Positions 54,224-63,234 of a stretch of 64,000 bases of DNA are shown here, piece by piece. The DNA comes from Kocuria rhizophila DC2201 (GTDB taxonomy: Bacteria; Actinomycetota; Actinomycetes; Actinomycetales; Micrococcaceae). The stretch is from assembly GCF_000010285.1 (NCBI RefSeq), contig NC_010617.1, positions 558,001 to 622,000 on the forward strand. Reading direction: 5' to 3'. The translations under genes and the position numbers were made by a program. Positions within the stretch are counted from its first letter, which is position 1, and the number at the start of each line of letters is the position of its first letter. The notes below the pieces were generated by a model. The model did no database searches. It was not told where the DNA came from and saw nothing but the letters and a program-made list of their open reading frames with translations.

Positions 54224-54498
54224 GGGTCCGCCTTCCGTGTGCGGAGCGCGCATCCGGGGCCGTGGACGGTCCGGGAGCCGCTCCTTCCAAGTGCTGTCCG
54301 CCCCCATGATCAGCCTGCTGATCAGGCCGGGTCAACGGGGTCGGCCGGTGGTGGTCGGAGCACCCCTGTGCTACTCGACCGGGCTCAGGGGCCGGGTGGC
54401 GGGTGGACCGGCCGGGCGGGGATTTGGGGGCGTCGCGGCTCGTTGTGTACTGTTGAGGTGCTTCGCCGCGCACGGTTCACCCGTGCGCTGGGCGTCTC

Positions 54499-54580
54499 GG
54501 CAGGTTACCCGAGCGGCCAAAGGGGGCTGACTGTAAATCAGCTGGCATTGCCTACGGGGGTTCGAATCCCTCACCTGCCA
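54499..54580 (+). tRNA. tRNA-Tyr (anticodon GTA)
   Basis: An 82-base cloverleaf. The acceptor GGCAGGT pairs with ACCTGCC (discriminator A). The anticodon stem GCTGA/TCAGC surrounds the loop CTGTAAA with anticodon GTA at 54533-54535. The long variable arm typical of bacterial tRNA-Tyr is present, and the T-arm reads GGGTTCGAATCCC. The terminal CCA is not fully encoded. A terminator hairpin follows. Confidence 0.96.
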
Positions 54581-54606
54581 CCGCACTCGATGTCCACGAC
54601 ATCACC

Positions 54607-54642
54607 AGGGGCTTTCCGGACCGCACGGTCCGGGAGGCCCCT
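54607..54642 (+). terminator. Terminator after tRNA-Tyr
   Basis: A two-step stem: AGGGGC (54607-54612) with GCCCCT (54637-54642), and CCGGACC (54616-54622) with GGTCCGG (54627-54633). A short T-run follows. Confidence 0.85.
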
Positions 54643-54802
54643 TTCGCGTGTCGGCCCCCCGCGTTTGTGCTCCCACGAGCGTCAGGACGGTGGGGCCCCA
54701 CGCCGCAGGAACGCTGTCCGTCCAACACGCCCGGCGAGCGTTCCTTGTGCCACCAGTGAACGGTCTGGAGACCACCCGGGGCGGGCTTCTAGTGTGGAGC
54801 GC

Positions 54803-55204
54803 ATGGCTACCGTTGACATCACCCAGGACACCCTGGGCCAGACCATTTCCGACAACGACATCGTCCTGCTGGACTGGTGGGCGGAGTGGTGCGGACCGTG
54901 CAAGCAGTTCGCCCCCACCTACGAGGCCGCGTCCGAGAAGAACCCCGAGATCGTGTTCGGCAAGGTGGACACCGAGTCCGAGCAGGGCCTGGCCGCCGCC
55001 GCCCAGATCTCCTCGATCCCCACGCTGATGGCGTTCCGCGAGGGCATCCTCGTCTTCTCCCAGCCGGGTGCGCTCCCCGCGTCCTCGCTGGACGAGGTGA
55101 TCACCGCCGTCAAGAACCTCGACATGAACGAGGTGCGTGCCGAGGTGGAGAAGCAGGCCGCCGAGGCCGAGTCCGCCGCGGAGCCGGAGGCCCCGCAGAG
55201 CTGA
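54803..55204 (+). CDS. Thioredoxin family protein
   Basis: A 133-residue thioredoxin. The active site is WAEWCGPCKQFAP near residues 28-40, the cis-Pro lies in ISSIPTLMAF, and FGKVDTESEQGLA matches the family. It differs from a minimal thioredoxin only by a 20-residue acidic Ala/Glu tail. It would reduce protein disulfides and could supply electrons to the APS reductase encoded at 29.3 kb. The ATG at 54803 (MATVDITQDTLG) follows GGAGC. Confidence 0.93.
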   Translation: MATVDITQDTLGQTISDNDIVLLDWWAEWCGPCKQFAPTYEAASEKNPEIVFGKVDTESEQGLAAAAQISSIPTLMAFREGILVFSQPGALPASSLDEVITAVKNLDMNEVRAEVEKQAAEAESAAEPEAPQS

Positions 55205-55266
55205 GGCTTCCGCGGCCTCGCACCACCGGCCGACCGGCGGTGCGGTCCGCGGACCGGAACGAGCAC

Positions 55267-55300
55267 GAGGGCGGTTCCCCCCACCAGGGGAACCGCCCTC
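55267..55300. terminator. Perfect hairpin between convergent thioredoxin and VIT genes
   Basis: GAGGGCGGTTCCCC (55267-55280) pairs perfectly with GGGGAACCGCCCTC (55287-55300) over a six-base loop. It serves both directions. Confidence 0.92.
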
Positions 55301-55444
55301 TGCCATACGGTGTGCGTGCGATACGGGGTGTGCGCCGTGCGGGATGCATGCCCTGCGGGGCGCGGACCCTCGTCGGGGCCGGCGAGCCGCCCGCCCGGTC
55401 GGGACCGCGCCTGCGGCACCCGGGGAACCGGGCGGCGTCGTCCG

Positions 55445-56158
55445 CTACGCGGCGGAGACCCCCAGCAGGGAGCCGATGAGGAACGTGGCCCCGAGCGCGA
55501 TGGCGCCGCCCACGACCACGCGCACGGCCGCGCGCGCCACGTGCGGGGTCTTGCCCAGGCGGGCACCCAGGGTGCCCGTGAGGCCCAGCGCCACGAGCAC
55601 GGCCACGAACGTGATGGGGATCCGCAGCTCCGGCGGCGGGAGCAGGATCGCGAGCATCGGCAGCAGCGAGCCCAGGAAGAACGCCAGCGCGGAGGAGATC
55701 GCGGCGGACCACGGGTTCACGATGTCGTCCGGGTCGATGCCCAGTTCCGCATCCAGGTGCGCCCGCAGGACGTCCTTCTCCGAGAGCTCGATGGCCACCT
55801 GCTTGGCCGTGGCCTCGCTCAGGCCCCGCTCCCGGTAGAGCTCGGCGAGCTCCTCCAGCTCGGCCTCGGGCATCTCCTCGAGCTCCCGCTTCTCCTTCTC
55901 GATGAGGGCTTCCTCGGAGTCCTTCTGGCTGGACACGGAGACGTACTCGCCCAGCGCCATGGACAGGGCACCGCCGATCACGGCCGCCGAGCCCGCGATC
56001 AGGATGGGTCCGGTGGCAGCGGTGGCACCGGCCACGCCCACCACGGTGGCGGCCACGGACACGATGCCGTCGTTGGCGCCCAGCACGGCGGCGCGGAGCT
56101 TGTTGAGTCGGTCCCCGGACTTCTCGGCATGGGGTTCTGCCATGGAATGAAGAGACAT
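55445..56158 (-). CDS. VIT1/CCC1 family metal transporter
   Basis: A 237-residue membrane protein. The first helix LRAAVLGANDGIVSVAATVVGV is the signature of the vacuolar iron transporter family. It is followed by SMALGEYVSVSSQKDSEEALI, whose Glu-rich cytoplasmic helical insert (EKEKRELEEMPEAELEELAE) binds metal in known members. Three more helices complete the five-helix pattern. It probably exports iron or manganese. Two starts are possible (56158 and 56143); the upstream one adds five residues. Confidence 0.93.
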   Translation of the reverse strand: MSLHSMAEPHAEKSGDRLNKLRAAVLGANDGIVSVAATVVGVAGATAATGPILIAGSAAVIGGALSMALGEYVSVSSQKDSEEALIEKEKRELEEMPEAELEELAELYRERGLSEATAKQVAIELSEKDVLRAHLDAELGIDPDDIVNPWSAAISSALAFFLGSLLPMLAILLPPPELRIPITFVAVLVALGLTGTLGARLGKTPHVARAAVRVVVGGAIALGATFLIGSLLGVSAA

Positions 56159-56253
56159 GCCAGCAAGTGTGCGCTGGATCCCGGGGTGGCGCCAGGCAGG
56201 GCAGGCAAACCTCATCCCGTGCCCGCGCGGGGGACCGCGCAGCGGGGAGGAGG

Positions 56254-57249
56254 TCAGTGGTGGCGGTGGTCCTGAGGGCTGAGCCGGGGGCCGAACGAGG
56301 GCTTGCGGTGCCCGCTGGCCTTGATGAGCCGCACGACCCGCTGGCGGTGCCCGCGCCACGGCTCCAGCAGCTCGAGCATGCGCTCGTCGGAGCCGGGGGC
56401 GCCGTCGAAGAACCAGCACACGTAGTCCGCCAGGTGGTAGTCCTTCACGCTGACCCCGTCCGGATCCCCGTGGCTGCACTGGGTGATCTCGGCGGCCGTC
56501 CACACCCCGATGCCGCTGATCGACTGCAGGGCCGCGCGCACCCGGGCGGGGTCCCGCTCGTGGGAGAGCCGTTCCAGGGCGGAGGCGCGGTGCATGGTGC
56601 GCATGAGCGTGGCGGAGCGCGCCGGGTCCACCCCCGCACGGTGCCACTGCCAGGAGGGGACGGCCCGCCACTGCTGCGGGGTCGGCGGAACCTTCATGCC
56701 GTGCGGGGCGGGCCCAGGGGCGTCCTCGGCGATCCAGCGCAGTAGCGTGCGGTGGGCGCGGACGGCTTCGATGGCCGTGACCCGCTGCTCGAGGACCGCC
56801 ACCACGGCCCGTTCCAGCACCGTGCCTGTGGCGGGCAGGCGCAGCCCGGGGTGCTCGTGGCGCGCACGCACGAGCGTGGGGGGCAGGGCGGAGAACGCGT
56901 CCGAGGACTCGAACTCGTCCCAGGCGTCCTCGGACCCGACCCACCGGGGTGCCTGCGGCAGCCAGTCCCGGGCACCCGGGCCCCACGCGTCCACCACCAC
57001 GTCCCGGTCGAGCGGGCTCTCACCGGGCTGCCGCGCGGGGCGGGTGAAGCGGGCGCTCACGGGCAGGCCGCGGCACCGGGTGGTGATCCACGCGCAGTCC
57101 TCGCCGAGCACCCGCGCGGTGGGGTCCTCGGCGCCGCGGCCGAGCACCCGCAGGGTCTGGCCCAGGTGGAGAGGACCGGGTGGGCTCCACCGGAGCCGGG
57201 CGGGGGCACCGCCCGGGGCCGTGCCGCGCGTGGTCACCTCCGTGGTCAT
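56254..57249 (-). CDS. DNA-3-methyladenine glycosylase/HhH-GPD family protein
   Basis: A 331-residue AlkA-type base-excision glycosylase. The helix-hairpin-helix is LQSISGIGVWTAAEITQ and the catalytic Asp lies in the following DPDGVSVKDYHLADYVC segment. An N-terminal beta-rich part (residues 15-120) matches AlkA-like enzymes. It removes alkylated or otherwise damaged bases. The ATG at 57249 has only a weak upstream purine stretch. The gene is separated from the VIT gene by 95 bases. Confidence 0.88.
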   Translation of the reverse strand: MTTEVTTRGTAPGGAPARLRWSPPGPLHLGQTLRVLGRGAEDPTARVLGEDCAWITTRCRGLPVSARFTRPARQPGESPLDRDVVVDAWGPGARDWLPQAPRWVGSEDAWDEFESSDAFSALPPTLVRARHEHPGLRLPATGTVLERAVVAVLEQRVTAIEAVRAHRTLLRWIAEDAPGPAPHGMKVPPTPQQWRAVPSWQWHRAGVDPARSATLMRTMHRASALERLSHERDPARVRAALQSISGIGVWTAAEITQCSHGDPDGVSVKDYHLADYVCWFFDGAPGSDERMLELLEPWRGHRQRVVRLIKASGHRKPSFGPRLSPQDHRHH

Positions 57250-57364
57250 GCCGCGATGATGCCACCGCCCTCCGACACCCACGCGCCACCCGCGCCGGTA
57301 GTGTGCGTTCCACGGGCACGCAGGGCCCACTGAGCACACAGGGCCCACGGAGCACGCAGAACCG

Positions 57365-59227
57365 GTGAGGCTCCCCGGGCCCTCCCGACGACGGGCCCAC
57401 GACACTGCGGACGGAGGACCGTTGCACCCTCACTCACGTTGCGCGCACCCGTGGGGACGCGACCTGTGGGCCGTGCCGCGGCGGCGTCGTTCTCCCCGCC
57501 CCGGCGCAGGGGCCCGCGCCCGGGGGCACTGGCTGCTGCCCCTCCTGGTGGGCTCGCTCGCCACCGCCCTGTACGGCGCGCTCTCGTGGAGCCAGTGGAT
57601 CCGCTGGGACGTCCCCTCGTGGGACAACGCGATCTTCACGCAGCTGCTGTCCTCCTACGCCGCCGGCGCGGGGCCCGTGGTGGACATCAAGGGCCACGGC
57701 TTCAACCTCCTGGGGGACCACTTCCACCCCCTGCTGATCGTCCTGGCGCCGGTCTACGCGCTGTTCCCCTCCGCGCTCACGGTGATGCTCGTGCAGGACG
57801 TGCTGCTGGGGATCTCGGCGGTCGCGGTGACCCGCTGCGCCGTGCGCGTGCTGCCCGCCGCTCCCGCCGCCGCGATCGGGGTGGCCTACGCCCTGAGCTT
57901 CGGGCTGCAGAACGCCGTGGCCGTGCAGTTCCACGAGGTTGCGCTCGCGGTGCCCCTGCTCGCGGCGGGTCTCGCCGCCCTGCGGGAGCACCGCTGGCGG
58001 GCCGCAGCCATGTGGAGCGCACCGGTGGCCCTCGTCAAGGAGGACCTCGGGCTGACCGTGGCCGTGGTCGGCGCGCTCATGGTCGCCCACGCGCTGCACC
58101 CCGCCCTGCGCCGCGGACTGTCCGCGGGACGCCGCCGCTGGGCCGCCGTCTCTGCGCTCGCGCCCGTGCGCTCCGGCGGGTCGGGGGAGGAACCCCGAGG
58201 ATCCGCGGCCGAGGCGCACCGCCGATCGGGGGCGCCCGCGCTCGGTGTCGACCGTGCGCCCGCCGCCGCCCCGGTTCCCGCGGCATCGGCTCGCGAGTCC
58301 ACGCGCGGAGCCGGCCGTGCGGCGTCGTCGTCCGAGCGGGGTGCGGGGGAGGCCCCGGTGCCCGGCCCGCGGCGCCCGGCACTCGCGTGGGGCGCGGCGC
58401 TCGTGGTCTGGGGAGCGGGGGTCACGGCCCTCGCGGTGGGGGTGGTGCTGCCCGCGCTGAACCCCGCGGGGGAGTTCGCGTACGCGGACAAGCTGGACGT
58501 CGCCGGGCTGCTGCGGGACCCCGCCAGCGCGGTGATCCTGCAGGTGGTGCCCGTGCAGAAGCTGGGCACGTGGCTGCTGCTCCTGCTGGCGGGGGCCGTG
58601 GTGGCGGTGCGCTCGCCGATCGCGCTCGTGGCGCTGCCCACGCTGCTGTGGCGGATGCTCTCCCCGAACGAGGGGTACTGGGGCCCGGGCTGGCACTACA
58701 GTGCCGTGCTGATGCCCGTGGTGTTCGTGGCGCTCGTGGACGCGGTCGTGCGGCTGCGCGCGGACGCCGCCCGGGCCCGCGCCACGCGAGGCGGTGCGGA
58801 AGCCGCCGTGCTGGGCGGGATGGGCGCGGTGGCGCCGTGGGCCGCGCTGACCGTCGCGCTCGCGGTGGGGAGCCAGCTGCCCCTCGCCGGGCTGGTCGCG
58901 CCCGAGGCGTGGCAGCCCGACCCGCGGCGGGACGCCAAGACGGCCGCGGTGGCGGAGGTCCCGCCGGGAGCGAGCGTGGGCACCGACCTCTCCCTCATGA
59001 ACGCGCTCGTGGGCCGCGCGGACGTCCACTGGATCGGCAACGGCGAGGACCCCGCCCCCGAGTACGTGGTGGTGGACCGCGCGGGGGCCACGTGGGGCGG
59101 CACGGCACCCGAGGACGTCCCCGGGTACGCGCGCGACGTCTACGGCACGGAGTACACCGTGGTGAGTGACGAGGCGAACATCGTGGTGGCCCGCTCCGGA
59201 GCCGGTTCCGGGGAGCCGGTGCGCTAG
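57365..59227 (+). CDS. DUF2079 family polytopic membrane protein
   Basis: A membrane protein of up to 620 residues with about a dozen hydrophobic segments. WDVPSWDNAIFTQLLSSY and IKGHGFNLLGDHFHPLLIVLAP in the first half are DUF2079 hallmarks, as is the GWHYSAVLMPVVFVALVDA segment later. The fold resembles lipid-linked glycosyltransferases (GT-C type), so a role in transferring sugars at the membrane is plausible but unproven. Residues 258-338 are a Ser/Ala/Gly/Arg-rich insert in a loop, unlike the rest. The GTG at 57365 gives an Arg-rich leader of about 70 residues; a later start near 57468 would also include all helices. Confidence 0.85.
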   Translation: MRLPGPSRRRAHDTADGGPLHPHSRCAHPWGRDLWAVPRRRRSPRPGAGARARGHWLLPLLVGSLATALYGALSWSQWIRWDVPSWDNAIFTQLLSSYAAGAGPVVDIKGHGFNLLGDHFHPLLIVLAPVYALFPSALTVMLVQDVLLGISAVAVTRCAVRVLPAAPAAAIGVAYALSFGLQNAVAVQFHEVALAVPLLAAGLAALREHRWRAAAMWSAPVALVKEDLGLTVAVVGALMVAHALHPALRRGLSAGRRRWAAVSALAPVRSGGSGEEPRGSAAEAHRRSGAPALGVDRAPAAAPVPAASARESTRGAGRAASSSERGAGEAPVPGPRRPALAWGAALVVWGAGVTALAVGVVLPALNPAGEFAYADKLDVAGLLRDPASAVILQVVPVQKLGTWLLLLLAGAVVAVRSPIALVALPTLLWRMLSPNEGYWGPGWHYSAVLMPVVFVALVDAVVRLRADAARARATRGGAEAAVLGGMGAVAPWAALTVALAVGSQLPLAGLVAPEAWQPDPRRDAKTAAVAEVPPGASVGTDLSLMNALVGRADVHWIGNGEDPAPEYVVVDRAGATWGGTAPEDVPGYARDVYGTEYTVVSDEANIVVARSGAGSGEPVR

Positions 59228-59362
59228 ACTGGGGGTTCATCATCCCGGTCTTCCGTCCTACACCACCGTTTCGCCGTTCCCGGCATGTCGGTCCTGGACT
59301 TCAGCGGACGTTCCGCTCGCACCGGTGCCAGTCACTCCATTCCACCGAAGCGAGGTTCTTCC

Positions 59363-61522
59363 GTGCCCACTGACAACATCCCCGAGAACGAGACCGCCCA
59401 CACCGTGGCTCCCGCGAGCGAGCCGGGCGAGACGACGGTCGTCGACGCCGGCGCCGCCGAGCAGGCCCCCAACGACGCCGCCGGGCAGGTTCCCGCCGAG
59501 GCCCCCGCCGCCGACGCGGCGTCGTCCACCGCCGGGCCCGCGCAGGCGTCCGCCGAGAAGCCCGCGGCCTCCTCCGAGGCCACCACGCCCACGTTCGCCG
59601 AGCTCGGCGTGGACGGCCGCGTGCTGGCCGCCCTGGACGAGGTGGGCTACGAGTACCCCTCGCCCATCCAGGCCGCCACCATCCCCGCGCTGCTCAGCGG
59701 CCGGGACGTCGTGGGCCTGGCCCAGACCGGCACCGGCAAGACCGCCGCGTTCGCGGTGCCCGCGCTGTCCAAGCTCGCGGAGCTCTCGGACCTGCACGGC
59801 CCGCAGCGCAGCACCCGCGTGCTCGTGCTGGCCCCCACCCGTGAGCTCGCGCTGCAGGTGGCCGAGGCGTTCGGCTCCTACGCCACGCACCTGGAGGACT
59901 TCACCGTGCTGCCCGTGTACGGCGGCTCCTCCTACGGTCCGCAGCTGGCCGGGCTCAAGCGCGGCGCGCAGGTGGTCGTGGGCACGCCCGGCCGTGTGAT
60001 CGACCACCTCTCCAAGGGCTCGCTCAAGCTCGACGACATCGCGTACGTGGTGCTGGACGAGGCCGACGAGATGCTGCGCATGGGCTTCTCGGAGGACGTG
60101 GAGAAGATCCTCGCCCAGACCCCCGTGGAGAAGCAGGTGGCCCTGTTCTCCGCGACCATGCCCAAGGCCATCCGGCGGATCGCGCAGCAGTACCTGCGGG
60201 ATCCCCAGGAGATCACGGTCAAGGCCAAGACCACCACGGGCACCAACACCCGCCAGCGCTACATGCAGGTCATGGGCCCCCACAAGCTGGACGCCATGAC
60301 CCGCGTGCTCGAGGTCGAGGACTACGACGGCGTGATCGTCTTCGTGCGCACCAAGGCCGCCACCGAGGAGATCGCGGACAAGCTCAAGGCCCGCGGCTAC
60401 ACCGCCGCCGCGATCAACGGCGATATCCCGCAGAACCTGCGCGAGCGCACCGTGGACTCCCTGCGCGAGGGCAAGATCGACATCCTCGTGGCCACGGACG
60501 TGGCCGCGCGCGGGCTGGACGTGGAGCGGATCTCCCTGGTGGTCAACTACGACATCCCCCACGACACCGAGTCCTACGTGCACCGCATCGGGCGCACCGG
60601 CCGCGCCGGGCGCAAGGGCGAGGCCATCCTGTTCATGACGCCGCGCGAGAAGTACCTGCTGCGCGCCATCGAGAAGGCCACCCGTCAGCCCGTGGAGCAG
60701 ATGCGCGTGCCTACCACGGACGAGGTCAACCAGACCCGCAAGGACAACTTCGCGCAGCAGATCGAGGAGACCATCGAGTCCGAGGACCTCGGGCTGTTCC
60801 GCGAGCTGGTGGAGCGCTACGAGTCCGAGCACGACGTGGACGCCGTCGAGATCGCCGCGGCCCTGGCCGTGATCGCGCAGAACGGCCGCCCGTTCCTCGT
60901 GGAGGACCTCCCCGAGATGCCCCAGCGCAAGCGGGACCGTGAGCGCCGCGACGGGGACGGACCCCGCAACCGCCGCTCCCCGGGCGACGAGGCCGGCATG
61001 AAGACCTACAAGCTGGCCGTGGGCCACCGGGACCGCGTGGTGCCCGGTGCCGTGGTGGGTGCGCTCACGCACGAGGGCGGGCTCAACGGCTCGCAGATCG
61101 GCGCGATCGACATCCGCCCCACGTTCACCCTGGTGGGCCTGCCCGAGAACCTGCCCGCGGGCACCCTCGACAAGCTCTCCAACACCCAGATCAACGGCGC
61201 CCCCATCCGCATCCAGGAGGACCGCGGACCCGGTGGTGCCCGCAGTGGCGGCGGCAACCGCTTCCGCGGCGGGGACCGTGACCGCGGCCCCCGCAACGAC
61301 CGTGGGGACCGCGGCGGGTACCGCGGTGACCGTGGCGGCTATCGGGACGACCGCGGCGGCTACCGGGACGATCGCGGTGACCGTGGCGGGTACCGCGAGG
61401 ACCGCGGTGGCTACCGTGACGACCGTGGTGGCGGGCGCCCCCGCGGCGGCGGGTCCTCCTACCAGGACCGTCCCCGCAAGAAGAGCTACGGCCGGAACAA
61501 CGGCGGCTACTCGGGCCGCTGA
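59363..61522 (+). CDS. deaD: DEAD-box RNA helicase with DbpA-type RNA-binding domain and RGG tail
   Basis: A 719-residue helicase from the GTG at 59363 (GAGG upstream). An in-frame ATG at 59285 would add 26 residues. The Q motif and Walker A AQTGTGKT (120-127), DEAD (232-235), SAT, VATDVAARGLD and HRIGRTGRAGR form the two RecA domains. The C-terminus has a CsdA/DbpA-like RNA-binding domain (LAVGHRDRVVPGAVVGAL, with GLPENLPAGTLDKL) and an RGG/RDDRGGYR repeat tail that binds RNA. The N-terminal 70 residues are Ala/Glu/Pro filler with two decamers. The 135 bases between the preceding stop and the GTG could be a leader like those of cold-induced deaD mRNAs. Confidence 0.95.
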   Translation: MPTDNIPENETAHTVAPASEPGETTVVDAGAAEQAPNDAAGQVPAEAPAADAASSTAGPAQASAEKPAASSEATTPTFAELGVDGRVLAALDEVGYEYPSPIQAATIPALLSGRDVVGLAQTGTGKTAAFAVPALSKLAELSDLHGPQRSTRVLVLAPTRELALQVAEAFGSYATHLEDFTVLPVYGGSSYGPQLAGLKRGAQVVVGTPGRVIDHLSKGSLKLDDIAYVVLDEADEMLRMGFSEDVEKILAQTPVEKQVALFSATMPKAIRRIAQQYLRDPQEITVKAKTTTGTNTRQRYMQVMGPHKLDAMTRVLEVEDYDGVIVFVRTKAATEEIADKLKARGYTAAAINGDIPQNLRERTVDSLREGKIDILVATDVAARGLDVERISLVVNYDIPHDTESYVHRIGRTGRAGRKGEAILFMTPREKYLLRAIEKATRQPVEQMRVPTTDEVNQTRKDNFAQQIEETIESEDLGLFRELVERYESEHDVDAVEIAAALAVIAQNGRPFLVEDLPEMPQRKRDRERRDGDGPRNRRSPGDEAGMKTYKLAVGHRDRVVPGAVVGALTHEGGLNGSQIGAIDIRPTFTLVGLPENLPAGTLDKLSNTQINGAPIRIQEDRGPGGARSGGGNRFRGGDRDRGPRNDRGDRGGYRGDRGGYRDDRGGYRDDRGDRGGYREDRGGYRDDRGGGRPRGGGSSYQDRPRKKSYGRNNGGYSGR
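61266..61452 (+). repeat. Imperfect tandem repeats encoding the RGG tail of DeaD
   Basis: A run of about 20-30 base imperfect units encodes DDRGGYR/GDRGGYR/EDRGGYR heptads, five of them ending GGYR. The units are similar at DNA level and could expand or contract by slippage. They lie wholly inside the helicase gene. Confidence 0.8.
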
Positions 61523-61543
61523 TCCGACCACCACTGACGCGCA

Positions 61544-61594
61544 GCCCCTCACGCCCCGGTGCATCCTCGCAGGATCCCCGGTGGAGTGAGGGGC
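61544..61594 (+). terminator. Compound hairpin terminator after deaD
   Basis: The outer stem GCCCCTCAC (61544-61552) pairs with GTGAGGGGC (61586-61594). Inside, CCGG repeats and ATCCT/AGGAT form further stems, so the whole region can fold. Confidence 0.75.
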
Positions 61595-61918
61595 CGCTCA
61601 TCGTTCGGGGGACCGGGTGGTGGGGCGGCCACCCGACCCCCGGAGCTGGGCGGTCAGTCGAGCACCCACCCGGGGGTGTGCATTTGCTCCGTCAGTGCAG
61701 AAATCGGAGCCCTGTGCTGTATTTACTCCACCTCGCAGCATCCGCACCGGCGACCCTCCGCGCCGGCCGCCGCCTGCGCCGCCAAACCCCTGCGACGACC
61801 AGCGCCCCCCCCTGTGCGGGCCGATTCGCCGGCGCCGTGGGCGGGCGCGCGGCGCGTGCTTCAGGGGTCGGAGCCGTTTTGTGCATCGCGCTGGGATGCT
61901 GTTAGAGTATTCCGCGTT
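61595..61918. other. Gap before tRNA-Thr
   Basis: A 324-base gap with no supportable gene. The last 30 bases (a TTAGAGTAT-like segment near 61902-61910) may hold the promoter of the tRNA pair. Confidence 0.5.
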
Positions 61919-61990
61919 GCCCCGATAGCTCAGTGGTAGAGCGCCATCTTGGTAAGATGGAGGTCCCGGGATCGATTCCCGGTCGGGGCT
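61919..61990 (+). tRNA. tRNA-Thr (anticodon GGT)
   Basis: A 72-base cloverleaf. The acceptor GCCCCGA pairs with TCGGGGC (discriminator T). The anticodon stem CCATC/GATGG surrounds the loop TTGGTAA with anticodon GGT at 61951-61953, and the T-arm reads GGGATCGATTCCC. CCA is not encoded. It lies 53 bases upstream of a second tRNA. Confidence 0.96.
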
Positions 61991-62043
61991 CTCATGATGA
62001 CAACCTGCGGAACCCTGTGAACCGCAGGTTTCATCCATGATGT

Positions 62044-62117
62044 GGCGGTGTAGCTCAGCTGGTTAGAGCGCACGACTCATAATCGTGAGGTCGACGGATC
62101 GAGCCCGTCCACCGCTA
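62044..62117 (+). tRNA. tRNA-Met (anticodon CAT, probably elongator)
   Basis: A 74-base cloverleaf. The acceptor GGCGGTG pairs with CACCGCT (first pair G-U, discriminator A). The anticodon stem CACGA/TCGTG surrounds the loop CTCATAA. It lacks the mismatched first acceptor pair and the three-GC anticodon stem of initiator tRNA, so elongator Met is most likely; a lysidine-modified Ile tRNA also carries CAT and cannot be fully excluded. It shares a probable transcript with tRNA-Thr. Confidence 0.93.
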
Positions 62118-62294
62118 CTGTTCAGGCGCCGTTCCCCTCGGGGAGCGGCGCCTTTTCCGTGCCCGGCTCCGCCGCCGGCCCCGGACCCGACGAGCGCGAG
62201 GGCAGCGTCCCGGGGCCGAGCGGCGTCGTCGGGCCCGGTGCGAGCGGGGGCCGATAGGCTGGGGCGCAAAGCCGTCCGTCGAATCGAGGAGACC

Positions 62295-62744
62295 ATGGCC
62301 GTATCCGCTGACGTGGTGGGCACCACCTACCCGTCCATCCCTGCGTACCAGGTGGGGCGCGAGAAGATCCGCGAGTTCGCCACGGCCGTGAAGGCCTCGG
62401 ATCCCGTGCACCACGACGTCGCCGCGGCGCAGGCCGCCGGGTACGCGGACCTCGTGGCGCCGCCCACGTTCGCCATCGTGGTCTCCCAGCGGGCCGACGC
62501 CGCCCTGGTGAACGACCCGGAGGCCGGGATCGACTTCTCCCGCGTGGTCCACGCGGACCAGCGCTTCACGCATCACCGGCCCATCGTGGCCGGGGACGAG
62601 CTGACGGCCGCCGTCACGGTGGACGCCGTGCGCCCGCTCGGCTCGGGCGCCATGGTGACGTCCCGCGTGGAGGTCACCACGGTGGAGGGGGAGAAGGTGG
62701 CGACCACCGTGTCGTCGCTGCTCGTGCGAGGAGAGGACCAGTGA
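62295..62744 (+). CDS. MaoC-like N-terminal dehydratase domain protein (HadA/FAS1-like)
   Basis: A 149-residue single-hotdog protein. The sequence YQVGREKIREFATAVKASDP and DLVAPPTFAIVVSQRAD match the HadA/UPF0336 group of actinobacteria, which forms a heterodimer with a catalytic HadB. HadA itself generally lacks the catalytic pair, and the D-x4-H motif is not seen here in full, so it is probably the non-catalytic partner. The ATG at 62295 follows GAGGAGA. Its stop overlaps the GTG of the next gene (GTGA), indicating a co-translated pair. Confidence 0.88.
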   Translation: MAVSADVVGTTYPSIPAYQVGREKIREFATAVKASDPVHHDVAAAQAAGYADLVAPPTFAIVVSQRADAALVNDPEAGIDFSRVVHADQRFTHHRPIVAGDELTAAVTVDAVRPLGSGAMVTSRVEVTTVEGEKVATTVSSLLVRGEDQ

Positions 62745-63223
62745 CCGTGGAGTTCGAGACCCTCGAGAAGGGCCAGCAGATCGGCGAACGGCGCATCGAG
62801 GTGTCCCGCGCGGACCTCGTGGCCTACGCGGGCGCGTCCGGGGACATGAACCCCATCCACTGGAACGAGGCGTTCGCCCGCTCCGTGGGCCTGCCGAACG
62901 TGATCGCCCACGGCATGTTCACCATGGGCGCAGCCGTGGGGCTCGTGACCGAGTGGGCCGGTGATCCGGGTGCCGTGGTGGACTACCAGACGCGGTTCAC
63001 CAAGCCCGTGGTGGTGCCCAACGCGTACGGCACGGCGGTGGAGCCGAGCACCACGCTCACGGTGAGCGGGGTGGTCGGGGCACTCGACGCCGAGGCCCGC
63101 ACCGCGCGCGTGGACCTCGCCGTGACCGCACCGGACCTCTCCGCGCCGGACGCGGACCCGGCTTCCGCCGCACCGCTCAAGGTGCTCGTCAAGGCCCAGG
63201 CCGTCGTGAGGTTCCCACACTAG
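62741..63223 (+). CDS. MaoC-like (R)-hydratase (HadB-like), catalytic partner
   Basis: A 160-residue hotdog hydratase. The catalytic motif is GASGDMNPIHWNEAFARSVG (Asp and His five apart), and the following LPNVIAHGMFTMG is conserved in HadB. With the HadA-like protein it would dehydrate 3-hydroxyacyl thioesters in a fatty-acid elongation cycle. Actinobacteria without mycolic acids also keep this pair, so mycolate synthesis is not implied. A low-complexity stretch occurs near the C-terminus. murB follows after 11 bases. Confidence 0.9.
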   Translation: MTVEFETLEKGQQIGERRIEVSRADLVAYAGASGDMNPIHWNEAFARSVGLPNVIAHGMFTMGAAVGLVTEWAGDPGAVVDYQTRFTKPVVVPNAYGTAVEPSTTLTVSGVVGALDAEARTARVDLAVTAPDLSAPDADPASAAPLKVLVKAQAVVRFPH

Positions 63224-63234
63224 GATTGACCACC

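Noticed and set aside
61266-61452. The repeats in the helicase tail as a mobile or CRISPR-like element
   Set aside because: They encode RGG-type peptide repeats in frame and lack spacers.
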